A DNA stretch of 63,148 nucleotides from positions 1 to 63,148 of the forward strand of contig JAFRBB010000054.1 in assembly GCA_017405085.1 (NCBI GenBank), written 5' to 3'. A program made the position numbers and the translations under genes. The stretch is from Eubacteriaceae bacterium (GTDB taxonomy: Bacteria > Bacillota > Clostridia > Eubacteriales > Eubacteriaceae). Under the pieces are notes generated by a model. That model had not been told where the DNA came from, did not search any database, and worked only from the letters and a program-made list of their open reading frames with translations. Each line of letters starts with the position of its first letter. Positions within the stretch are counted from its first letter, which is position 1. Shown here one piece after another: positions 27,309 to 34,705 of this stretch.

Positions 27309-28727
27309 TTGGGAGGATTATTTGGCGTCGCATCCAAAAAAGATTGTGTCAGTGATCTTTTTTTCGGCATTGACTATCATTCGCATTTAGGCACGCATCG
27401 AGGCGGTATGACCGTCTATGATGGAAAACACTTCGATAAATCCATTCACAATATCGAAAACGCGCCGTTTCGGACGCGCTTCGGCAAAGACATGATGCAG
27501 ATGAAAGGTTATATCGGTATCGGATCAATCAGTGATACCGATCCTCAGCCCCTGATAGTCAGAGCGCATTTCGGGACGTTTGTTTTGGCGACTGTCGGGC
27601 GAATCAACAACGCTGAAGCCTTGCTCGATGACATGCTGAAAAAGCGGCACGGTCAATTCAACGAACGGACCAGCGGAGAGATCAGTACAACCGAGCTAGT
27701 GGCTTCTGTCATTTCCGGAAGCGACAATCTTATCGAAGGTATCTGCCAGGCGCAAAAAAGCATCGAAGGCTCCATGACAATGCTGGTGTTGACTGCCGAA
27801 GGGATCTACGCCGCCAGAGACTATTACGGAAGGACATCCCTCACCATCGGGAAAAAAGACGATGCTTATGCCGTTTCGATGGAAAATTTCGCTTATCAAA
27901 ATCTCGGCTATCATGACGTTTATGAGCTCGGGCCCAAAGAAATTGTCCAAATCACGCCGGATGGATTTTCGCAAATTTCTCCTCCGGGCGAAAAAATGCA
28001 GATTTGCGCGTTCCTGTGGACCTATTACGGCTATCCCACAGCCAGCTACTCCGGACGCAATGTCGAAGAAGTGCGTTACCTTTGCGGCGAAGCCCTTGCC
28101 AGGCGGGATGAAGGCATTGATGTGGACGGCGTCAGCGGCGTCCCGGATTCGGGTGTGGCGCATGCCTTGGGTTATTCCCACGCTTCGGGCCTTCCGTACA
28201 ACAGACCGCTCATCAAGTATACACCGACATGGCCGAGGAGCTTTATGCCCTCCGATCAAAGCGAAAGACTGCATATCGCGCAGATGAAACTGATTTCCAT
28301 TCCGGCGCTCATCAACAATAAAAAACTGCTTTTGATAGACGATTCGATTGTCCGCGGAACCCAGACCAAAAAAATGGCCAACTATCTCTATAACGAAGGC
28401 GCCAAAGAGGTTCATGTTCGTTCCGCGTCGCCTCCGATTATGTACGGCTGCAAATATTTGAATTTCTCCCGCTCCACATCGAAATTCGATTTAATTACCC
28501 ATCGCATCATCAAAGAATTGGAAGGGGATAATTACGAAAAAAATCTCCATCTCTATACAGATCCCGACACCGCCGAACACCAATCAATGGTTGATGAGAT
28601 ATGCAAACGCTCGAATTTCACATCGCTAAAATACATGGACTTAAACGACATGCTCGACGCTATCGGCCTTGAACGTTGCAAGGTGTGCAAAAAATGCTGG
28701 CTGATTGATCAGGAGGATGACGATTAA
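27309..28727 (+). CDS. PurF-like amidophosphoribosyltransferase paralogue lacking the catalytic cysteine
   Basis: The 472 residues align with amidophosphoribosyltransferase, which normally makes phosphoribosylamine from PRPP and glutamine. The PRPP loop LLLIDDSIVRGT (about 341-352) is intact. The N-terminus reads MGGLFGV, where true PurF has the nucleophile Cys as first mature residue (C-G-V-F-G): here Gly2. The four Cys that bind the Fe-S cluster in B. subtilis PurF have counterparts at 233, 381, 457 and 460. Start is TTG with GGAGG six bases upstream; TATAAT at 27253 may be its -10. It shares a base with comM. Probably a non-glutaminase PurF paralogue of unknown role; a separate PurF is expected elsewhere. 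Confidence 0.8.
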   Translation: MGGLFGVASKKDCVSDLFFGIDYHSHLGTHRGGMTVYDGKHFDKSIHNIENAPFRTRFGKDMMQMKGYIGIGSISDTDPQPLIVRAHFGTFVLATVGRINNAEALLDDMLKKRHGQFNERTSGEISTTELVASVISGSDNLIEGICQAQKSIEGSMTMLVLTAEGIYAARDYYGRTSLTIGKKDDAYAVSMENFAYQNLGYHDVYELGPKEIVQITPDGFSQISPPGEKMQICAFLWTYYGYPTASYSGRNVEEVRYLCGEALARRDEGIDVDGVSGVPDSGVAHALGYSHASGLPYNRPLIKYTPTWPRSFMPSDQSERLHIAQMKLISIPALINNKKLLLIDDSIVRGTQTKKMANYLYNEGAKEVHVRSASPPIMYGCKYLNFSRSTSKFDLITHRIIKELEGDNYEKNLHLYTDPDTAEHQSMVDEICKRSNFTSLKYMDLNDMLDAIGLERCKVCKKCWLIDQEDDD

Positions 28728-30241
28728 TGCTTGCGCAGATTTACAGCTGCGGCCTTTTGGGTGTTGAAGGCATTATCGTCACGGTGGAGATTGATTTAAA
28801 CAGCGGCGTTCCGGGATATGCCATCGTGGGGCTTCCCGATACCGGGGTGAAAGAATCCCGGGAGCGGGTTTTTTCGGCGATCAAAAACAGCGGTTATCGC
28901 TATCCCCACAAACACATTACCGTCAATTTGGCGCCGGCGGATCTCAAAAAAGAAGGTCCGTCTTACGATCTGCCCATTGCCGTCGGGTTTCTGGCGGCAT
29001 CGGAGCAGATTCGCGCCGATCTGTCAAAGACCATGTTGGTCGGAGAGCTTTCCCTAAACGGTGATATCAAACGCGTCAATGGTGTGCTTCCCATGGCATT
29101 GGCGGCCAAAAGCGCGGGGCTCAAGACCTTTATCGTTCCCGAGGACAACAAAAACGAAGCTGCCATTGTCGAGGGCATCGATGTGCTGCCGGTTTCAAAT
29201 TTATCGGAAGTCATCGCCTATTTCAACGGCGAGTCGGATATTGCACCATACCGGGTCAATCCCCGCGAGATGTTAAGCGCCGACAATCAGAATTATAGGC
29301 ACGATTTTTCGGAGATTCACGGTCAGGGCGCCGCGAAGCGAGCTCTAGAAATCGCCGCGGCCGGCGCTCATAATGTGTTGATGCAGGGGCCGCCGGGATC
29401 CGGAAAATCCATGCTTGCCAAAGCTTTTCCGTCCATTTTGCCGGCTTTGACATTGGACGAAGCATTGGAGATCACCAAAATCTATTCCATCGCCGGAAAG
29501 CTTTCCGACAACATTATGACGCACAGACCTTTTCGTTCGCCCCATCACACCATTTCGGCGGTATCCATCATCGGCGGCGGCTCCTTTCCGAAACCCGGAG
29601 AGGTCTCCCTTGCTCATTTCGGTGTGTTGTTTTTGGATGAACTGCCCGAGTTTCAAAAACAGGCTCTGGAGGTTTTAAGACAGCCCCTTGAAGACGGTCA
29701 GGTGACGATCTCCCGAGTCAGCGGGTCGATTACCTTTCCTTCGGAATTTGCGCTGGTCGCGTCGATGAATCCTTGTCCTTGCGGGTATTTCGGTGATCCC
29801 AATCACGAATGCCACTGCACGCCCAACGAAATCAGACGCTATGCCGGAAAGATTTCGGGGCCGCTTCTCGACCGCATCGATATCCGAATCGAGGTCCCGG
29901 CTACGGATTTCAAGGATTTGGAAAACAGAAAGCCCGAAGAAACCTCTGAAACCATCCGCAAGCGCGTCAATCGGGCCAGAGCCATTCAAACCGAGCGGTT
30001 CCGGGACGAGGCCGGCTTGTTTTTTAACGCTCAGCTTGAGCCCAGACACTTGGATAAATACTGTGAGCTTCACGGTGCCGAAAAACAGTTTATGGAAGGC
30101 ATTTTCAACAAACTCAAATTGAGCGCCAGAGGCTATCACCGGATTTTAAAACTTGCCCGCACCATCGCGGATTTAGACGGACAGGAAGCCATCGGGATGG
30201 CGCATTTATCCGAGGCGGTAGCCTACCGCTCGGGGAAATGA
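28727..30241 (+). CDS. comM: YifB/ComM family Mg chelatase-like AAA+ ATPase
   Basis: ComM is a hexameric helicase that promotes branch migration during uptake of foreign DNA in transformation. The 504-residue protein has the N-terminal ChlI-like domain (YSCGLLGVEGIIVTVEIDL; GLPDTGVKESRERV), the Walker A GPPGSGKSMLAKAFPS near residue 222, Walker B FLDELPEF near 303, and the C-terminal Mg-chelatase domain (SARGYHRILKLARTIADL). Its start shares a base with the preceding stop. It precedes dprA, another DNA-processing gene. Confidence 0.93.
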   Translation: MLAQIYSCGLLGVEGIIVTVEIDLNSGVPGYAIVGLPDTGVKESRERVFSAIKNSGYRYPHKHITVNLAPADLKKEGPSYDLPIAVGFLAASEQIRADLSKTMLVGELSLNGDIKRVNGVLPMALAAKSAGLKTFIVPEDNKNEAAIVEGIDVLPVSNLSEVIAYFNGESDIAPYRVNPREMLSADNQNYRHDFSEIHGQGAAKRALEIAAAGAHNVLMQGPPGSGKSMLAKAFPSILPALTLDEALEITKIYSIAGKLSDNIMTHRPFRSPHHTISAVSIIGGGSFPKPGEVSLAHFGVLFLDELPEFQKQALEVLRQPLEDGQVTISRVSGSITFPSEFALVASMNPCPCGYFGDPNHECHCTPNEIRRYAGKISGPLLDRIDIRIEVPATDFKDLENRKPEETSETIRKRVNRARAIQTERFRDEAGLFFNAQLEPRHLDKYCELHGAEKQFMEGIFNKLKLSARGYHRILKLARTIADLDGQEAIGMAHLSEAVAYRSGK

Positions 30242-30365
30242 TTCTTATGATTTGTTCGTTCGCTTGACGGTTTTATCTTTGGTTTGTTCCCGGAGAAATG
30301 TCTGGGGGAAAGCTTGCGAATCACAATATCATTTTCGCTACTTAGAAGGTTTACTCGAATAAAAT

Positions 30366-31466
30366 ATGAATGAAGATAAGATCTACTGGATATGGCTTGC
30401 GGGTCTTGAGCATATCGGAAACCGCAAAAAAATAGCGTTGACAGAGTATTTCGGCAGCGTGGAGGCTGTTTTTCACGCCGACGTCAAAGCCCTTAAGGAA
30501 GCGGGGCTCAAGAAAGAAAAAGAACTTGACGCGATCTCAAAGCATCAGGATTTAAGGCTTGCCGAGCGGGCAATGGCTTTTATGCAAAAGGAAAACATAT
30601 CCTTTCTTGCCATTGACGATTCCGACTATCCCGACAAACTTAAAAACATTTATAATCCACCGGCGGTTATTTTCATGAAAGGCGATACCGACCTGCTCAA
30701 ACGAAAGATGAGCATTGCCATCGTCGGATCACGAAAAGCTTCTCCCGGCGGGCGAAAACAAGCCGAATCCTTTGGCGCCGCATTGTCTCATATGGGAATT
30801 ACGATCGTTTCCGGATTGGCTGAAGGAATTGACAGCGCCGCGCACAATGGAGCCCTTGACGGAATCGGATCGACGATCGCTGTCATGGGAACCGGCGTCA
30901 ATCTTTGCTATCCTCAAAAAAATGCCGAATTGTATTACCGGATTGCTGACAAAGGCTTGCTGCTCAGTGAGTTTTTTATGGACGAACCGGCAAGGACTTT
31001 CCATTTTCCCATGAGAAACCGCATCATCAGCGGATTGTCCGACGGGGTGCTTGTGGTGGAAGCCCGGAAAAAAAGCGGAGCGCTCATCACGGCGGATCAC
31101 GCGTTGGAACAGGGAAAAAACGTCTACGCGATTCCTCAGGATATCAGGCTCAGTCAAAGTGTCGGCAGCAATAAGCTTTTAAAAGAAGGGGCCAAAATTG
31201 TGACGGATCCCGCCGATGTGCTGGAAGACTATATTTCGGATTACTCGCCGGAAGATAACAGACAGGATCAACCGGCGGAAAACAAAGCGGCAAATCTCAA
31301 CGAAGAAGAACAGGCGCTGTACAAACACATTTTAAACGGTGTGCTGACGTTGGATGAGTTGGAGATCGCAACGGGACTGCCCGTCCCGCGCCTCAACAGT
31401 CTTTTAATGATGATGGAGCTCAAAGATATCATCAAAGTCAGTTACGGACAAATTTCTTTGTTATAG
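30366..31466 (+). CDS. dprA: DNA-processing protein DprA
   Basis: DprA loads RecA on incoming single-stranded DNA. The 366-residue protein has an N-terminal helical (SAM-like) part, the Rossmann core with VGSRKASPGGRKQAESFG near residue 118, SGLAEGIDSAAHNGAL near 152, FPMRNRIISGLSDGVLVVEA near 215, and a C-terminal winged helix (LTLDELEIATGLPVPRLNSLL). No good ribosome-binding site is visible at the chosen ATG. The gap before it (124 bp) shows nothing I recognise. comM-dprA suggests a competence or recombination role, though both genes also occur in non-transformable species. Confidence 0.94.
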   Translation: MNEDKIYWIWLAGLEHIGNRKKIALTEYFGSVEAVFHADVKALKEAGLKKEKELDAISKHQDLRLAERAMAFMQKENISFLAIDDSDYPDKLKNIYNPPAVIFMKGDTDLLKRKMSIAIVGSRKASPGGRKQAESFGAALSHMGITIVSGLAEGIDSAAHNGALDGIGSTIAVMGTGVNLCYPQKNAELYYRIADKGLLLSEFFMDEPARTFHFPMRNRIISGLSDGVLVVEARKKSGALITADHALEQGKNVYAIPQDIRLSQSVGSNKLLKEGAKIVTDPADVLEDYISDYSPEDNRQDQPAENKAANLNEEEQALYKHILNGVLTLDELEIATGLPVPRLNSLLMMMELKDIIKVSYGQISLL

Positions 31467-31490
31467 AGCAATACCATAATATAGAAAACT

Positions 31491-31528
31491 AAACGCTTTG
31501 TGCGATTTTTATCCGCAAAGCGTTTTTT
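31491..31528 (+). terminator. Terminator after dprA
   Basis: AAACGCTTTG (31491-31500) pairs perfectly with CAAAGCGTTT (31516-31525), 15-base loop, ending in TTTTTT. Confidence 0.88.
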
Positions 31529-31611
31529 ATGTCTTGTTATAATCTAAAAGGACAACGGAAAACAAAAGGAAGATGAAAAACATTTTGCAATCACGATGAA
31601 TGATTAAACGC

Positions 31612-31640
31612 TTTTCATCGGGCAAAAATAAGTTTATAAT
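31612..31640 (+). promoter_or_regulatory. Promoter of the CoA-type Nudix gene
   Basis: TTTTCA (31612-31617), 17-bp spacer, TATAAT (31635-31640), shortly before an AGAAGGAG ribosome-binding site. Confidence 0.6.
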
Positions 31641-31672
31641 ATAAAAAATGCGATTTAGAAGGAGAAAAAGCG

Positions 31673-32335
31673 GTGGTCAAGACAGCGGATTTAGATCAAT
31701 TGAAGTTACTTTGGCAAAAGCATCCCGCCCATCAACGATATCGGGAAAAGGGAAGCAGTGCCGTTTTGGCACCGATTGTTCTCATCGGGGGTGAAGCTCA
31801 TCTTTTGTTTGAAAAACGTGCGGAAAACCTTACGCATCAGCCCGGCGAAATCTGTTTTCCCGGTGGCCGCATTGAGCCGGGGGAAAGCGCCCGTGCCGCG
31901 GCTGTTCGCGAAACCTGTGAAGAACTGGTGGTTGACTCTGAGCAAATTGAAATAATAACCCCTCTGGATGTGCAGAGCGGACCGTCGGGCGCGCCGCTTT
32001 GGCCCTTTGCCGCGCTGATTCACGACTATCGTAAGACGTATTCAACGGCGGAGGTGGATCACGTTTTTTCTGTTCCCATTGCCTGGTTTATGGACCATCC
32101 GCCCAAAACGGTGACCATCGATTTTGTCAGGGAACTTCCAGAGGGCTTTCCCTTTGAACTCATTCCCGGGGGACGAGATTATCACTGGAGAGGGCGTCCT
32201 TTTGAGATGTATTTTTATGAACATCCCCACGCGGTCATTTGGGGAATTACCGCGCGCATTGTCGAGCGGCTGACCACTGTTTTTCGTCATGATTTGATCA
32301 TTGACAAAAATGAGAAACATTTGAAAAAAAGATAG
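31673..32335 (+). CDS. Nudix hydrolase, CoA pyrophosphatase family
   Basis: Predicted to cleave coenzyme A and its derivatives to phosphopantetheine and 3',5'-ADP. The 220 residues include the family-specific sequence before the Nudix box (LLFEKRAENLTHQPGEICFPGG, split here as LLFEKRAENL and HQPGEICFPGG), then the box GGRIEPGESARAAAV with REXXEE as RETCEEL, near residues 63-86. The start is GTG, eight bases after AGAAGGAG. It is followed by radC after six bases. Confidence 0.88.
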   Translation: MVKTADLDQLKLLWQKHPAHQRYREKGSSAVLAPIVLIGGEAHLLFEKRAENLTHQPGEICFPGGRIEPGESARAAAVRETCEELVVDSEQIEIITPLDVQSGPSGAPLWPFAALIHDYRKTYSTAEVDHVFSVPIAWFMDHPPKTVTIDFVRELPEGFPFELIPGGRDYHWRGRPFEMYFYEHPHAVIWGITARIVERLTTVFRHDLIIDKNEKHLKKR

Positions 32336-32356
32336 AGCAGTGTGGTGGGGAATGAC

Positions 32357-33466
32357 ATGACGGATAAACGAGATACAAAATATCGGTTTAACAGGCTTTC
32401 GGATTTTAAAATGCCCGAGGAGACGGAAAAACCGCGTACCGCAGAGGCCGAAGCCGCTTTTGAATCGGAAGCGGCCAATCCCTCGTTGACATTGATTTTA
32501 AATCAAACGAAAGCGGAGCCGGACAATCAAAATCAAGATCAAAACGTCAAGGCCGAAGCGAAAGACTCACTTACGGACGCGTTTGACAGCATTGAATCAA
32601 TCGGGATTCATCACAAAAATGCGGAGGCGTTATCAATGCGCGCCGGAGTCCAGGGACAATCGGATGGCAACGACGGGAAAGCGGAAGAAGATCAGCCGAA
32701 GCCGCCCGTTGATCAATCACAAAACGACGACAGCGTCCCAGAAACAAAAGAGCCTGAAAAACCAAAGCATATGACCATCAACGATTTGCCCAAGGATGAG
32801 AAGCCGAGGGAAAAAATGTTGGCTTACGGTGCCGATGTGCTCTCCAACGCGGAATTATTGGCGATCATCATCGGCTCCGGCACCAAAAGCGTTAATGAAA
32901 GCCTGACGGCGATTGAACTCAGTCAGAAAATACTAAAACATTTCGGAGACGATTTGACCGAGCTCTACGGGGCCAGCGCCGAGGAACTTTTCAGGGATGA
33001 TGAGTTGCCGGGACTCGGCGTGGCGAAAGCCTGCAAAATCAAAGCGGCTTTAGAACTGGGACATCGCGCCCATCGTCCCAAAAAACCGCTTTTGAAGATA
33101 TCAACCAGTCAAGACGCGGCGGACTATTTAATGCCCGATATGAAAAATCTGAAGCAGGAGGAATTTGTTGTCCTGTTGCTCGACAGCAAAAATCATCTCT
33201 TTAAAAAAGAGCGTGTCACCAAAGGAACCGTCAACGCCTCGCTGGTTACGCCGCGGGAGGTTTTTGCCTTTGCGGTCAGGCAGCATGCCACGGGCATTAT
33301 CGTCGCTCACAACCATCCCTCGGGAGATCCGACGCCTTCCCAAGCCGACAAATCGGTGACGAGGGAATTGCTCAAGTCTGGTGAAATTATCGGCATTCCG
33401 CTTTTGGATCATATTATCATCGGCAATCATTATTTCAGTTTTTTGGAAGAGGGCATTCTTTGTTAA
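32357..33466 (+). CDS. radC: RadC family (JAB/MPN domain) protein
   Basis: RadC proteins carry a JAMM metalloprotease-like fold; their function in DNA repair is disputed. The conserved part begins near residue 138 (INDLPKDEKPREKMLAYGAD), with an HhH-like region (LPGLGVAKACKIKAALELG) and the JAMM motif His318-Asn-His320, Ser328 and Asp331 (HNHPSGDPTPSQAD). The first 137 residues are an acidic, Gln/Asp-rich extension absent from typical RadC (about 225 residues). The start ATG 32357 was chosen because GGGGA lies five bases upstream; a GTG at 32342 is also possible. Confidence 0.88.
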   Translation: MTDKRDTKYRFNRLSDFKMPEETEKPRTAEAEAAFESEAANPSLTLILNQTKAEPDNQNQDQNVKAEAKDSLTDAFDSIESIGIHHKNAEALSMRAGVQGQSDGNDGKAEEDQPKPPVDQSQNDDSVPETKEPEKPKHMTINDLPKDEKPREKMLAYGADVLSNAELLAIIIGSGTKSVNESLTAIELSQKILKHFGDDLTELYGASAEELFRDDELPGLGVAKACKIKAALELGHRAHRPKKPLLKISTSQDAADYLMPDMKNLKQEEFVVLLLDSKNHLFKKERVTKGTVNASLVTPREVFAFAVRQHATGIIVAHNHPSGDPTPSQADKSVTRELLKSGEIIGIPLLDHIIIGNHYFSFLEEGILC

Positions 33467-33500
33467 CTATGATTTTGAGACAATCTTTAATTTTTATAAG

Positions 33501-33527
33501 AGTTGCTATTTTTTTGTAACTTTTTTT
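33501..33527 (+). terminator. Possible radC terminator
   Basis: AGTTGC (33501-33506) pairs with GTAACT (33516-33521, one G-U) and is followed by six T. Short stem, so only moderate support. Confidence 0.5.
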
Positions 33528-33536
33528 GAAAACAGA

Positions 33537-33603
33537 TTGAAAATATCAAGTATTTGCAATAGAATATTGCATTATTGACCGTCTTATTAATCTGATGGTC
33601 AAT
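33537..33603 (+). promoter_or_regulatory. Promoter and 5'-terminal hairpin before the RluA-family gene
   Basis: TTGAAA (33537-33542), 17-bp spacer, TAGAAT (33560-33565). The predicted start point (about 33572) coincides with a 10-bp hairpin, ATTGACCGTC (33574-33583) with GATGGTCAAT (33594-33603, one G-U). The hairpin would sit at the very 5' end of a leader of about 135 nt, where it could protect the transcript or act as an attenuator. Confidence 0.6.
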
Positions 33604-33706
33604 GTTTTGTACAGCGTGGTTGAATCGATAAAAACAGCATGATGCGAGTGATTTAAGATCAAAAAGATTTTGTCTAGAAAATCCTTTGTTCAAAAGGGAT
33701 TTGGAT

Positions 33707-34705
33707 ATGACATCGCAAAGCGCTTTCGTAAATATGATTGAGCCTGTGGGAACAATTGTTGAGATTCGGAGGAAATCTATCGAAAATCAAGAGAAATGCA
33801 CGGGTGCCCAGACATATTGTTATACCGCAACAAAAGAGAGTACCCTCAAGCAGATGCTCATTTGCGACTATGCCTATTCAAGCAGACTTTTGAGGCGGAT
33901 TGTCCGGGACGGCAACACCTTTATCAACGATCACGAAGCTTATCTGAGCGGCACGCTAAAACCCGGTGACCGGGTGCGGGTCGTGATGCCGGTTGAAGCC
34001 ATTGATGTGTTGCCCGCCGAAGGCCCTTTGGATATCATTTATGAGGACAGCGAGATCCTTGTCGCGAACAAAGATGCCGGGGTGGTGACGCATCCGACCA
34101 AAAGTCACGGCGCCGACACCCTTGCCAACCGCATTGCGCATTATTATAAGCAATCGGGACAATCGGCCAAGATTCGTTTCGTCAACCGATTGGACATGGA
34201 TACCTCCGGACTTGTGGCTGTTGCGAAAAACAAATATGTTCACCATTATTTGCAGTCGCATCGCGTCATTGAGCCCATGCAAAAGGGGTATGTGGCCTTT
34301 GTCGCGGGCAGGATGCCCCGAACAGAAGGAACGATCAATGAGCCGATCGGCCTTTCGGAAGCGTCGGGCATCAAGCGTGAAGTGCGCGCCGACGGCAAAC
34401 CGTCGATCACCCATTACCGCGTGATGAAAGATTTCGGTGACGGGGTTCAGATGCTGTCGCTTCATCTGGAGACAGGCAGAACGCATCAAATCCGCGTTCA
34501 CCTTTCTCATCTCGGATGTCCGATTATCGGCGATCCTCTGTACAATTCGCAAAATGACCGTGACTTTGGTATGACGCGGACGGCGCTCCATGCCAAAAGT
34601 CTGACACTTTCTTTGCCAAAAGCCGGTGATATCTCTCTTTCGGCGCCGCTGAAAGACGATATGGCCGAACTATATAAATTATTGTCGAAAGGTAGAAAAG
34701 CATGA
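33707..34705 (+). CDS. Pseudouridine synthase, RluA family
   Basis: Makes pseudouridine in rRNA or tRNA; the exact site is not predictable. The 332 residues contain an S4 domain (about 50-100), the catalytic motif RFVNRLDMDTSG with Asp163 (Asn replaces the common His of HRLD), and the C-terminal TGRTHQIRVHLSHLGCPIIGDPLY. About 45 residues precede the S4 domain and match nothing I know. The start ATG 33707 has AAAGGGA eight bases upstream. The stop overlaps the ATG of the class A PBP gene (ATGA). Confidence 0.9.
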   Translation: MTSQSAFVNMIEPVGTIVEIRRKSIENQEKCTGAQTYCYTATKESTLKQMLICDYAYSSRLLRRIVRDGNTFINDHEAYLSGTLKPGDRVRVVMPVEAIDVLPAEGPLDIIYEDSEILVANKDAGVVTHPTKSHGADTLANRIAHYYKQSGQSAKIRFVNRLDMDTSGLVAVAKNKYVHHYLQSHRVIEPMQKGYVAFVAGRMPRTEGTINEPIGLSEASGIKREVRADGKPSITHYRVMKDFGDGVQMLSLHLETGRTHQIRVHLSHLGCPIIGDPLYNSQNDRDFGMTRTALHAKSLTLSLPKAGDISLSAPLKDDMAELYKLLSKGRKA

